DNA from: DATKIY01 sp963726755
GTDB taxonomy: Bacteria > Actinomycetota > Actinomycetes > JAHEKZ01
Assembly: GCA_963726755.1 (NCBI GenBank)
Contig: CAVSDB010000003.1
Span: 434,001 to 498,000 of the forward strand
DNA length: 64,000 nucleotides
Reading direction: 5' to 3'
Under the pieces are notes generated by a model. It was not told the origin of the DNA. It saw only the letters and a list, made by a program, of their open reading frames with translations, and ran no database searches. This document shows positions 28,772 to 36,455 of the stretch, piece after piece (position 1 is the first letter of the stretch; each line of letters begins with the position of its first letter). Both the position numbers and the translations under genes were made by a program.

Positions 28772-29731
28772 TCATGCGAAAGCCGGGCCGAGCCGGATGA
28801 GGGCTTCGAGTTCGTCCCGCACCGACTCGATGCTCAGTTGCGAAGCACCGGCGTTCTCACTCATATGGCTGCCGCTACGGCTGCCCGCGATGGCCGCCGT
28901 CACTCCCGGCTGAGCCAGCACCCAGGCGATCGCAACTTGTGCGACCGTCGCGTCCAACCGCCTCGCGATGGGGCGCATGCCGTCCACAACGGCGAAACTG
29001 CGTTCAGCGTTCCCGGGAGAGAGCAACCGAAGGAAGAACGGGCTGTCTGCCAACTCGCCGGTCCAGGTGGCTCGGACTTCATCGAGCGACTTCCCAGAGA
29101 GCGCCCCGCTGGCGAGTGGTTCGTAAATCACCACACTGATTCCCAACTCACCGCATTGGCTGACGAGCTCGCGGTCGTCGAGGTAGTCGATCATCGAAAG
29201 GCCGGTTTGCACGACGTCGACGCGTCGGGCCTCGTGGCAACGTTTGATGTCGTCAATCTCGTAGTTCGACATCCCGATGGTTCGGACGAGCCCTTGCTCC
29301 GCCAGTTCAGCCATGGCACCCCACGTCTCGTCGAGCGGGACACCGGTCTCGTCTGGCCAATGCAGGAAGTACGTGTCGATGACGTCCCGGCCAAGCCGAC
29401 GCAGACTCGCCCGGCACGCGGCATGAACTTGCTCCGGCCGGAAACCGCTCGCTCCGGCTTCGGCGCCATCACCCGGGGCAATCTTCGTCGCCACTTGAAT
29501 GCTGACCTTCGACTCCGCCAACGCTTGCCCAATCAGCAACTCATTGCTGGTCTCGTGGTAGTTCTCCGCCGTGTCTAGCCAATTGACTCCGGCATCCACT
29601 GAGGCCCGCAAAACGCGAATCGTGCGTGCGACGTCCGGGGCTTCCTCACCGTCGGGGCCGATCTCATACCCGCCAAGCCCAACCCGTGTCAGGGATACCC
29701 CGCTTGTCCCCACGTCGGCCTGTTCCATCAC
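28772..29731 (-). CDS. aldo/keto reductase
   Basis: NADPH-dependent oxidoreductase of the AKR superfamily, 319 residues. The catalytic tetrad is present: Asp53 and Tyr58 in WLDTAENYHE, Lys83 in VATKIAP, His124 in YFLHWPDE. NADPH-binding elements occur near the C-terminus (VAIAWVLAQPGVTAAIAGSR). ATG with GGAGTG immediately upstream. It sits between hemB and the ABC exporter on the same strand but beyond the hemB terminator. Substrate not determinable. Confidence 0.92.
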   Translation of the reverse strand: MMEQADVGTSGVSLTRVGLGGYEIGPDGEEAPDVARTIRVLRASVDAGVNWLDTAENYHETSNELLIGQALAESKVSIQVATKIAPGDGAEAGASGFRPEQVHAACRASLRRLGRDVIDTYFLHWPDETGVPLDETWGAMAELAEQGLVRTIGMSNYEIDDIKRCHEARRVDVVQTGLSMIDYLDDRELVSQCGELGISVVIYEPLASGALSGKSLDEVRATWTGELADSPFFLRLLSPGNAERSFAVVDGMRPIARRLDATVAQVAIAWVLAQPGVTAAIAGSRSGSHMSENAGASQLSIESVRDELEALIRLGPAFA

Positions 29732-29743
29732 TCCACCCCTCCA

Positions 29744-29793
29744 GCATTGCGGAAGACTCTGGTTGCTATAGCGACCCGGTTCTACCGCAATGC
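29744..29793 (-). terminator. hairpin ending the rex-hem operon (TGCGGTAG/CTATAG family)
   Basis: Two 25-nt arms beginning GCATTGCGG pair at 20 of 25 positions around a CTATAG centre. The last codons and the TAG stop of hemB are inside the arm. The sequence resembles the hairpins at 35452-35505 and 35969-36016. Confidence 0.65.
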
Positions 29794-30762
29794 AAGGGCG
29801 ACTTCGGTGGCCCAGTAGGTCAGGATTTGGTTGGCGCCGGCTCGCTTGATGGCTATGAGTGATTCGGCGATTGCGCGATCACGGTCGATCCAGCCGTTCG
29901 CAGCCGCCGCTTCGACCATCGCCATCTCGCCCGACACCTGGTACGCAGCCACAGGTACGTCGACGGCGTCCGCAACTCGTCGAATCACGTCCAGATACGG
30001 ACCAGCCGGCTTGACCATCACCCAGTCCGCGCCCTGTTCGAGGTCGGTGAAGACCTCGCGCAACGCTTCGTCGGCATTCGCAGGGTCCATCTGGTACCCG
30101 CGACGGTCACCCATGCGACGGTGAACTCTCAGCAGCATCGCGGAACGGACCATAGAACGCCGACGCATACTTCGCGGCATAAGCCAAGATCGCACGATCG
30201 TCGTAACCATTGTCGTCGAGCGTCGGCACGAATCGCTGCCAACCTGACCGTCCATCATTCCGCTCGGTGCGATGACGTCAGCTCCCGCTGCGGCTTGCGC
30301 AACAGCAACTGACGCGTACCGCTCGATCGTTACGTCGTTGTCGACGTCGCCAAGCGCAGTGAGCGGACCGCAGTGTCCGTGGTCGGTGTACTCGCACAAA
30401 CAAAGATCCGCCATCACAACCGCGTCGTCGCCAAGATCGGACTTCAGATCACGCAGCGCCCGCTGCACGATCCCCTCGTCGGCATCGGCTTGCGAACCCA
30501 CGGCGTCCTTGAACGAGGGGATGCCAAACAACATGACGCCACCGACACCAGCCTCGACGGCTTCGTGCGCCGCCTTACGTAGCGACTCGCGGGTGTGCTG
30601 GACGACGCCAGGCATCGAGTCCACCGGCGCAGCTTCAGTGATGCCCTCTTTAACGAACAGCGGCAAGACAAGGTCAGACGGATGCAGCCGGGTCTCGGCG
30701 ACCAACCGCCGCAGTGCGGACGTACGCCGCAACCGCCGCGGTCGGTCGACCGGGAACCCCAT
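29782..30762 (-). CDS. hemB: delta-aminolevulinic acid dehydratase (open frame, but about 45 internal residues misread)
   Basis: Condenses two 5-aminolevulinates to porphobilinogen. N- and C-terminal parts are typical (DLVLPLFVKEGITEAAPVDS, ADLCLCEYTDHGHCG, DWVMVKPAGPYLDVIRR with one Schiff-base lysine). Between about 30118 and 30243, however, the open frame gives a Ser/Arg/Met-rich segment found in no such enzyme. Another frame of the same DNA reads LDDNGYDDRAILAYAAKYAS and AFYGPFRDAAESSPSHG, which carries the second active-site lysine. Three extra bases (near 30120, 30210 and 30243) cancel out, hiding the error. Length 326 aa is normal. Confidence 0.9.
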   Translation of the reverse strand: MGFPVDRPRRLRRTSALRRLVAETRLHPSDLVLPLFVKEGITEAAPVDSMPGVVQHTRESLRKAAHEAVEAGVGGVMLFGIPSFKDAVGSQADADEGIVQRALRDLKSDLGDDAVVMADLCLCEYTDHGHCGPLTALGDVDNDVTIERYASVAVAQAAAGADVIAPSGMMDGQVGSDSCRRSTTMVTTIVRSWLMPRSMRRRSMVRSAMLLRVHRRMGDRRGYQMDPANADEALREVFTDLEQGADWVMVKPAGPYLDVIRRVADAVDVPVAAYQVSGEMAMVEAAAANGWIDRDRAIAESLIAIKRAGANQILTYWATEVALALR

Positions 30763-30764
30763 GA

Positions 30765-32375
30765 CTACTTCGCCTTCCGCCTTGACGCCGCCTTGCGCAG
30801 ACTCGGCCGCCAGATCTCTTCGCCGGCATCGATCGCAGCAAGGCGCTGAGCACCACCGAAGGCAGCCAAGCCCTCGGCCAGCACCGTCACCGACGGGGAG
30901 TCCGCCAGGACGTCAACGCGCAGTCCGTGCTCCTCCGCCGTCTTGGCGGTTTGCGGCCCGATGACCGCAACCACGGTCGACGCGTGTGGCTTGCCCGCGA
31001 TACCGATGAGGTTGCGCACCGTGCTCGAAGAGGTGAACAGCACCGCGTCGAAGCCACCGGTCTTGATGGCTTCACGGATCTCCGCGGCTGGCGGCGCGGC
31101 ACGCACCGTGCGGTACGCCGTAACGTCCTCTGCCTCCCAGCCGAGTTCGATCAGCCCAGCAACCAGCGTCTCGGTCGCGATGTCCGCACGCGGCAGGAAC
31201 ACGCGATTGATCGGGTCAAGCAGATCGTCGTACGCCGGCCACTCAGCCAGCAGCCCAGCAGCCGACTGGTCACCGGTCGGTACCAGGTCAGGCTTGACGC
31301 CGAACGCCACCAGCGAAGCAGCGGTCTGCTCCCCTACGGCCGCGACCTTGATGCCAGCGAAGGCACGCGCGTCCAGGCCGTACTCCTCGAACTTCTCGCG
31401 AATCGCACGCACCGCGTTGACCGAGGTGAACGCGACCCACTGGTAGCGACCTGACACCAGGCCGTGGAGGGCACGGTCCATCTGCTGCGGAGTCCGCGGC
31501 GGCTCAACCGAGATCGTCGGGACCTCCTTGGGTACTGCTCCGTAGCGGCGCAACTGATCCGACAAGGCGCCGGCCTGCTCTTTGGTCCGGGGGACGAGGA
31601 CGTTCCAGCCGAAGAGCGGCTTGGATTCGAACCACGAGAGCCGGTCACGCCACGCAACGCCATCGCCAATCACAGCAACAGTCGGACCGACCAGCTTGGC
31701 GGCCTTAACTGCACGTGCAACCTCGTCCAGCGTCGACACGACGGTGCGCTGTTGCGTCGTCGAACCGTTCGACGTCACGGCGATTGCCGTGTCACCGTCG
31801 CGTCCGGCAGCAACCAGTCCGTGTGCGGCCTCTGCGATCCGGTCGAGCCCACCAGCGACGATCACCGACACCGATGGATCCGCGTGCCTGGTCCAGTCGA
31901 CCTTCGACTCGGCGGGACTCACCACGTGCACCGACTTCGATTTGCTGGTCGTCAGCGGGATGCCGGCGTAGGCCGGAACCGCCGTGACAGTCGCCGCACC
32001 GGGAACGACCTCGAACGGAATGTCGTTCTTTTCACACGCCGCCGCCTCTTCGGCAAAGCCGTGGAACAAGATCGGGTCGCCGTCCATCAGGCGTACGACG
32101 TGACTGGCCTTCTTGGCCGCCGCGACTACGAGCTTGGCCCGCGCAGCATGCGTCAGCGGTTGACCAGCCGTACCCCTAGAGGCGTCGACGATCTCAGCGT
32201 CCTCAGGTGCATAGGCTTCCGCCGCCGCTCGTGAGGCTTCCTGATCGACGACGACGATCTCGGCACCGCGCAGTGTTTCGACGGCGCGCAGGGTCAACAG
32301 GTCGGGATCGCCAGGACCAGCGCCTACGAATGCGACGCTGCCAATGGGCTTCTTCTTGGTCGTACGTGTACTCAC
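30765..32375 (-). CDS. hemD: uroporphyrinogen-III C-methyltransferase / uroporphyrinogen-III synthase fusion
   Basis: Bifunctional tetrapyrrole enzyme. Residues about 12-250 form the SUMT domain (VAFVGAGPGDPDLLTLRAVE, then GDPILFHG, VPGAATVTAVPAYAGIPLT), leading to precorrin-2; about 265-510 form the HemD cyclase domain (VLVPRTKEQAGALSDQLRRY, YQWVAFTSVNAVRA). The N-terminal P-loop and the fusion are usual in actinobacteria. GTG 32375 is chosen, 13 nt after the hemC stop and preceded by AAGGGGAT; the open frame upstream runs out of frame through hemC. Arg/Lys-rich C-terminus. Confidence 0.92.
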   Translation of the reverse strand: MSTRTTKKKPIGSVAFVGAGPGDPDLLTLRAVETLRGAEIVVVDQEASRAAAEAYAPEDAEIVDASRGTAGQPLTHAARAKLVVAAAKKASHVVRLMDGDPILFHGFAEEAAACEKNDIPFEVVPGAATVTAVPAYAGIPLTTSKSKSVHVVSPAESKVDWTRHADPSVSVIVAGGLDRIAEAAHGLVAAGRDGDTAIAVTSNGSTTQQRTVVSTLDEVARAVKAAKLVGPTVAVIGDGVAWRDRLSWFESKPLFGWNVLVPRTKEQAGALSDQLRRYGAVPKEVPTISVEPPRTPQQMDRALHGLVSGRYQWVAFTSVNAVRAIREKFEEYGLDARAFAGIKVAAVGEQTAASLVAFGVKPDLVPTGDQSAAGLLAEWPAYDDLLDPINRVFLPRADIATETLVAGLIELGWEAEDVTAYRTVRAAPPAAEIREAIKTGGFDAVLFTSSSTVRNLIGIAGKPHASTVVAVIGPQTAKTAEEHGLRVDVLADSPSVTVLAEGLAAFGGAQRLAAIDAGEEIWRPSLRKAASRRKAK

Positions 32376-32388
32376 CGGGCAAATCCCC

Positions 32389-33305
32389 TTAGGAGACGGC
32401 AACTCCCTCACCGAGCAACCGAGTTGCGAGCTGGCGGCCCGCGGATTCGGCGTCGGCGAGAGGTGCCGAGATGGATAGGCGCTTGACGGAGGATCCGTCA
32501 GTGGCGGCAACGAGCGCCGCCAGGGTGAACTCAGGTCGCGAGGACCCGGGTTCATCGACGACCGCGAGGGCGCCGACAGGTGCCGAGCAACCAGCCTCAA
32601 GGGCTGACAGCACGGCTCGTTCCGCCGAAACAACGGCACGCGTTGACGTGTCGTCGAGAGCGCGGAGCGAAGTTTGAAGTTCTGCATCGAGGTCACTACG
32701 GATCTCGATCGCGAGCGCTCCCTGACCAGGTGCAGGCAGCATGATCGAGGGATCGAACACTTGGGTTACGGCGTCCGCGCGACCAAGGCGTGATCAATCC
32801 CGCCTGTGCGAGCACGACGGCGTCAAGCGCACCGTCTGCGACGAAACCTAGGCGGGTGTCGACGTTGCCGCGAATGTCGACGACATCGAAATCACTGCGC
32901 AGTGCACGAAGCTGTGCGGCGCGACGCGGTGATCCGGTTCCGACGCGAGCGCCAACGGGTAGCGACTCAAGCATCAGACCGTCGCGCGCGACAAGTGCGT
33001 CGCGAGGGTCAGCACGTCCAGGGATCGCAACGATGTCGAGGCCGTCTGCCGGAGTGGTTGGTAGGTCCTTGAGTGAGTGAACTGCGACGTCGATCTCGTT
33101 ACGCAGCAAGGCGTCTCGCAAAGCGCTGACGAACACGCCAGTACCGCCGAGAGTCACCAGCGACTCGCGCGATTCGTCACCGCGCGTTGAGATGAACACC
33201 AAGCTCAACACGTAAGCCAGTCTTCGCGGCAACAGCGGCAGCAACTTCGGCTGCCTGCGCCTGCGCGAGCGCGCTACGTCGAGTTCCAATGCGGAGGGTT
33301 GTCAT
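32389..33305 (-). CDS. hemC: porphobilinogen deaminase / hydroxymethylbilane synthase (two frameshifts)
   Basis: Assembles four porphobilinogens on a dipyrromethane cofactor. Start ATG 33305 overlaps the hemA stop by one base and reads MTTLRIGTRRSALAQAQAAE. An extra G near 33206 and an extra T near 32787 shift the frame; the middle part has FISTRGDESRESLVTLGGTG and VGTGSPRRAAQLRALR, and the last part PAPGQGALAIEIRSD and EAGCSAPVGALA, whose Cys binds the cofactor. Restored length is about 305 aa, normal. Essential gene, so sequence error is the better explanation. Confidence 0.9.
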
Positions 33306-34606
33306 CACACGCCCTCCTCGACATCAGGGGTACGAATGGCTTCGACCGTGCGAAGGTCGAGGTCGAACAACCGGTGCAGCGCCTCGGCGTACGCGTCGCC
33401 GTCTGGTCCGGCGGCAAGTTCCTTCACGCGCACCGTCGGTGAGTGCAACAGTTTTTCGACGACACGGCGCACCAGCTGCTCGACGTCGGCGCGGTCCGTC
33501 GCTGACACGTCGGGGCGGCGCGACGTGAACCACTGCATCTCGCGTTCGACGATCTGGGCAGCAAGCCTGCGCAGTGCAACGATCGTTGGCTCGACTCGTT
33601 CGGAGTGACGCGCATCGAGGTACGACTCCACCTCGCCAGCGACGATGCGACGTACGCCTTCAACGTCCTGTTCGAACGCGCCGTCCTGGAGCAGCGCGCC
33701 CATGTCCTCGAGGTCGATCAAGCTGACGCCGGGCAGGCCCAGTACGGCGGGATCGATGTCGCGAGGCAGCGCGAGGTCGAGCAGCACGAGGGGTCGAAAC
33801 TCGCGAGCGGTCTGTGCTGCGGAGACAGCGTCAGCTCCGACGACGTTCCCCATGGCACCAGTGCACGACACCACGAGGTCGGCGGCGGCGATCGCATCGG
33901 CCAACGAAGCCATTGGCAGCGTCCGACCACCGACACTTGAGGCGAGTCGATCGGCGTGCTCGGGGGTGCGGTTGAGAACGACGACGTCGGCGCCTGCGCG
34001 CTGCAGCGACGCCGCAGCAAGCGAACCCATTGATCCGGCACCGACGATCACGGCAGTGCGTCCAGACAAACCGCCGAGTGAGCGTTCGGCGAGCGAAAGG
34101 CCAACGCTCACCAGCGATCCACCGGCTTTGTCGATGCCAGTCTCGCTGTGAGCGCGCTTGCCGACGCGCAGCGCGGTCTGAGTCAGGTCATTGAGCGATC
34201 GACCGAGCGTGCCCTCGTTCTGCGCGACGCGAAGCGCTGAACGTACTTGGCCGAGGATTTGCGCCTCGCCGACGACCATCGAGTCAAGACCGCTCGATAC
34301 CGAGAACAGGTGCTGCACGGCGCGGTCCTCGTAGTGAACGTAAAGGTGCCGGACAAGTTCCTCGTGAGTGACACCGGTGTATCGCGCGAGTGCGTCCGTG
34401 ATCACGTCGACGGCGGCGTGGAAGCGTTCGGCCTCGACGTAGGCCTCAACGCGGTTGCAGGTGGTGAGGACGAACGCTTCGTCCACCGTGGCGTTGTCGG
34501 TCAGGTCCTTGAGGAGCTTGACGACCGACTCGTTCGTCAGCGCCATCCGTTCGAGCAGTGGAAGCGGTGCAGTCCGGTGAGAGACACCGAGGGCGATGAC
34601 ACTCAT
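33305..34606 (-). CDS. hemA: glutamyl-tRNA reductase
   Basis: First committed enzyme of C5 tetrapyrrole synthesis, reducing glutamyl-tRNA to glutamate-1-semialdehyde. The nucleophile Cys50 lies in TTCNRVEAYVEAE; the NADPH-binding Rossmann motif VIVGAGSMGSLAAASL is at about 187-200; the C-terminal dimerisation helix follows. The 433-residue frame is intact. The ATG overlaps the rex stop by 4 nt. No glutamate-tRNA synthase is nearby. Confidence 0.95.
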   Translation of the reverse strand: MSVIALGVSHRTAPLPLLERMALTNESVVKLLKDLTDNATVDEAFVLTTCNRVEAYVEAERFHAAVDVITDALARYTGVTHEELVRHLYVHYEDRAVQHLFSVSSGLDSMVVGEAQILGQVRSALRVAQNEGTLGRSLNDLTQTALRVGKRAHSETGIDKAGGSLVSVGLSLAERSLGGLSGRTAVIVGAGSMGSLAAASLQRAGADVVVLNRTPEHADRLASSVGGRTLPMASLADAIAAADLVVSCTGAMGNVVGADAVSAAQTAREFRPLVLLDLALPRDIDPAVLGLPGVSLIDLEDMGALLQDGAFEQDVEGVRRIVAGEVESYLDARHSERVEPTIVALRRLAAQIVEREMQWFTSRRPDVSATDRADVEQLVRRVVEKLLHSPTVRVKELAAGPDGDAYAEALHRLFDLDLRTVEAIRTPDVEEGV

Positions 34607-35298
34607 CGGGCACCCCCCACGGCAGTGGGCGACAGCGGTGCAGTTGCCTTGCGCTGCTCATGGAAGGCCAGGATCTGTAGCTCGCTCGCGAGGTCGACAC
34701 GACGCACGTAGACGTCGTCGGGAACCGTCAACACGACCGGCGCGAAGTTGAGGATGCTGCGGACTCCAGCGGACACCAGGGCGTCCGCGACTGACTGCGC
34801 GGCGTCCCCGGGGGTGGCGATCACGGCGATCTGCACCTGCTCAGCCCGAACGACGTCGGCCAGGTCGCTGAGTGGACGAACCTGAACGCCGCCGACAACC
34901 TCCTGCTGTAGTCGCGGATCGGCGTCGATCAGTCCGGCGATCCGGAACCCGCGCGAGGTGAAGCCGTCGTAACGGGCGAGGGCATGCCCGAGGTTTCCGA
35001 ATCCAACGACCACGACGGGCCATTCGAGGCTGATCCCGAGCTCGCGGCCGATCTCGGTCAGCAGGTGGCTGACGTCGTAGCCGACGCCGCGCGTCCCGTA
35101 CGAGCCGAGGAGCGAGAGGTCCTTGCGGAGTTTGGCCGGGCTGACGCCAGCAGCGGCCGCTAGGGCGTCCGAGGAGACCGGGCTGACGCCTTGGTCGACC
35201 AAGTCGAGCAGGACGCGGTGATAGAGGGGCAAGCGCGCGACAGTGGCGTCCGGGATCCCCGCCCGCTCACGGCGTTCATCGAGCTCGCGCTCGGCCAC
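34603..35298 (-). CDS. rex: redox-sensing transcriptional repressor Rex
   Basis: NADH/NAD+-sensing repressor of respiratory and heme genes. N-terminal winged helix (about 12-80: VARLPLYHRVLLDLVDQGVS, then LRKDLSLLGSYGTRGVGYDV) and Rossmann domain starting VVVVGFGNLGHALARYDG, ending in the domain-swap helix. GTG 35298 follows AGGAGGGCGCAGC. It heads rex-hemA-hemC-hemD-hemB, the arrangement known in Streptomyces, and a probable Rex operator lies about 105 nt upstream. Confidence 0.95.
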   Translation of the reverse strand: MAERELDERRERAGIPDATVARLPLYHRVLLDLVDQGVSPVSSDALAAAAGVSPAKLRKDLSLLGSYGTRGVGYDVSHLLTEIGRELGISLEWPVVVVGFGNLGHALARYDGFTSRGFRIAGLIDADPRLQQEVVGGVQVRPLSDLADVVRAEQVQIAVIATPGDAAQSVADALVSAGVRSILNFAPVVLTVPDDVYVRRVDLASELQILAFHEQRKATAPLSPTAVGGAR

Positions 35299-35401
35299 GC
35301 TGCGCCCTCCTGAAGGTACGGAACATGCCCGGCCCCGGTTCTGGGTCCCGGGTCAGATCCGGGCCAGTGCTGGGGAACGGGCTCGCCGTCAGGGTAGGCG
35401 C

Positions 35402-35419
35402 TTGTGAACCAGCGCACAA
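35402..35419. promoter_or_regulatory. Rex operator (ROP) candidate upstream of rex
   Basis: TTGTGAACCAGCGCACAA matches the actinobacterial ROP consensus TTGTGAAnnnnTTCACAA at 12 of 14 fixed positions. It lies 104 nt before the rex start, where autoregulation of the rex-hem operon would be expected. Confidence 0.6.
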
Positions 35420-35451
35420 AGTCGCGCAGTCCGCTGTCTCACTATTTGACA

Positions 35452-35505
35452 CACTAATGCGGTAGATCCGGGTGGCTATAGCCACCCGGATCTACCTCAT
35501 TAGTG
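35452..35505 (-). terminator. near-perfect 54-nt palindromic hairpin
   Basis: Two 27-nt arms (left arm starts CACTAATGCGGTAGATCCGG) pair at 26 of 27 positions around a CTATAG centre. It lies 8 nt after the DUF805 stop and just before the rex control region. It shares the arm word TGCGGTAG and the centre with the hairpins at 29744 and, in part, 35969. Confidence 0.7.
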
Positions 35506-35512
35506 GGAAGTC

Positions 35513-35881
35513 TCAGCCGTACTGGTTCGGGCCGGGGTTGCTCGGCGTCACGGCGAGCACGAGGAACCACACGAAGCCAATGCCGCAGGGGATCAACTGA
35601 ATCAAGATCCACCAACCCGATTTGCCAATGTCATGCATACGCCGGATGGCAACCGCGAGGCTGGCCAGGAAGAAGACGACGCCCACCACGACGTAGAGCG
35701 AGTAGACGACAATCCCGACTCCGTCGTTCCCTGAGGCCAAGGGCACCGCAATCAAACTAAGAGCGATGGCGATGATGTAAAGGAAAAGTGCCCACCACCA
35801 GTACTGGGCTCGGGTGGAGCGCCCCTCAAAGTCCGTGAGTCGAGCGAAGTTGTCTTTTATGGCGTCGGGAAACGAGACCAC
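35513..35881 (-). CDS. DUF805 family membrane protein
   Basis: A 122-residue membrane protein with a charged N-terminus (FEGRSTRAQYWWWALFLYII, the DUF805 signature Arg plus aromatic patch), three hydrophobic segments, and the RRMHDIGKSGWW loop typical of the family. Function unknown. GTG 35881 is chosen because AAGGAG is 8 nt upstream; in-frame codons further up would run into the terminator of the upstream gene. Confidence 0.85.
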   Translation of the reverse strand: MVSFPDAIKDNFARLTDFEGRSTRAQYWWWALFLYIIAIALSLIAVPLASGNDGVGIVVYSLYVVVGVVFFLASLAVAIRRMHDIGKSGWWILIQLIPCGIGFVWFLVLAVTPSNPGPNQYG

Positions 35882-35968
35882 GATGTGCTCCTTGGTTCGG
35901 TGACTGCCCTCGGGGGACACCGTGCCAGTGATCGGAGCCCACGCCAAGATCGACACGCCGCCGAGCCA

Positions 35969-36016
35969 GCATTGCGGAAGATTTTGGTGGCGAGTGACCA
36001 CCGACTACCGCATTGC
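35969..36016 (-). terminator. hairpin after the thioredoxin-like gene (TGCGGTAG family)
   Basis: Outer arms GCATTGCGGAAGA and TACCGCATTGC and an inner GGTGG/CCACC stem with a 7-nt loop. The stop TAG of the thioredoxin-like gene lies inside the arm, as for hemB. Confidence 0.6.
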
Positions 36017-36247
36017 AAGAGCTGCGCGCAGTCGAGCCTCGTCCACTCGCCAGTAGTCGTGTTGGACGCCGTCGATCAAAGTCACCGGGATCTGCTCCCG
36101 CCACCGCTGCTGAAGTTCCGGGTCGGTCGTGATGTCGATCTCTTCCCATTCGACGTTCAGATCGTCAGCAACTTTGGCAACGATCACCCTGGCGTCGTCG
36201 CACAAGTGACAATCGGGTTTGCCCAGCAGCGTGATCCGCGGCGTCAC
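36005..36247 (-). CDS. glutaredoxin/thioredoxin-like thiol protein (DUF836 type)
   Basis: An 80-residue thioredoxin-fold protein with an N-terminal CxxC (GKPDCHLCDDARVI, Cys13 and Cys16), the cis-Pro region IPVTLIDG, and acidic surface loops. GTG 36247 with GGAGGGG upstream is preferred; longer readings would start inside the inverted repeat. A similar protein precedes hemA in mycobacteria, here separated by the DUF805 gene. Probable disulfide reductase; partner unknown. Confidence 0.82.
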   Translation of the reverse strand: MTPRITLLGKPDCHLCDDARVIVAKVADDLNVEWEEIDITTDPELQQRWREQIPVTLIDGVQHDYWRVDEARLRAALAMR

Positions 36248-36265
36248 CCATCCGCAGTCCCCTCC

Positions 36266-36455
36266 ATTCCTAAGAACGACGCGTTCTCCCACACTGATGG
36301 AACAAACTATGCATTCATGCTGTGGATAGTGCGGGGACCCCGCTGGCGGCCGGCCAGCATCAAATCGCTTCAGACGACGATCTCTACCCGGTTTTCCACA
36401 GTATGAATGCAGCGAATGTTGCGTGGATGTGGGAGAACGCGTCGTTCTTAGGAAT
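36266..36455. repeat. 190-bp inverted-repeat element (MITE-like or structured intergenic element)
   Basis: The ends are exact 28-bp inverted repeats (ATTCCTAAGAACGACGCGTT on the left, its complement on the right). Similarity continues to about 60 bp per arm, with GCATTCAT and CTGTGGA cores. The interior has a GCGGGGACCCCGC palindrome and a GCTGGC-CGG-GCCAGC stem. The right arm includes the stop codon of the acyl-CoA ligase; the left lies just before the thioredoxin-like gene. A third arm copy is at 52590-52650. Confidence 0.75.

Noticed and set aside
24918..33305. hemL and hemC as decayed pseudogenes, or programmed frameshifting
   Set aside because: Breaks are scattered, some lie in homopolymers and none shows a slippery site with a structure; the pathway is essential, so sequence error fits better.
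36266..36455. Replication origin because of DnaA-box-like words
   Set aside because: Only two imperfect boxes, no dnaA/dnaN neighbours and no AT-rich unwinding region; it is treated as a repeat element.
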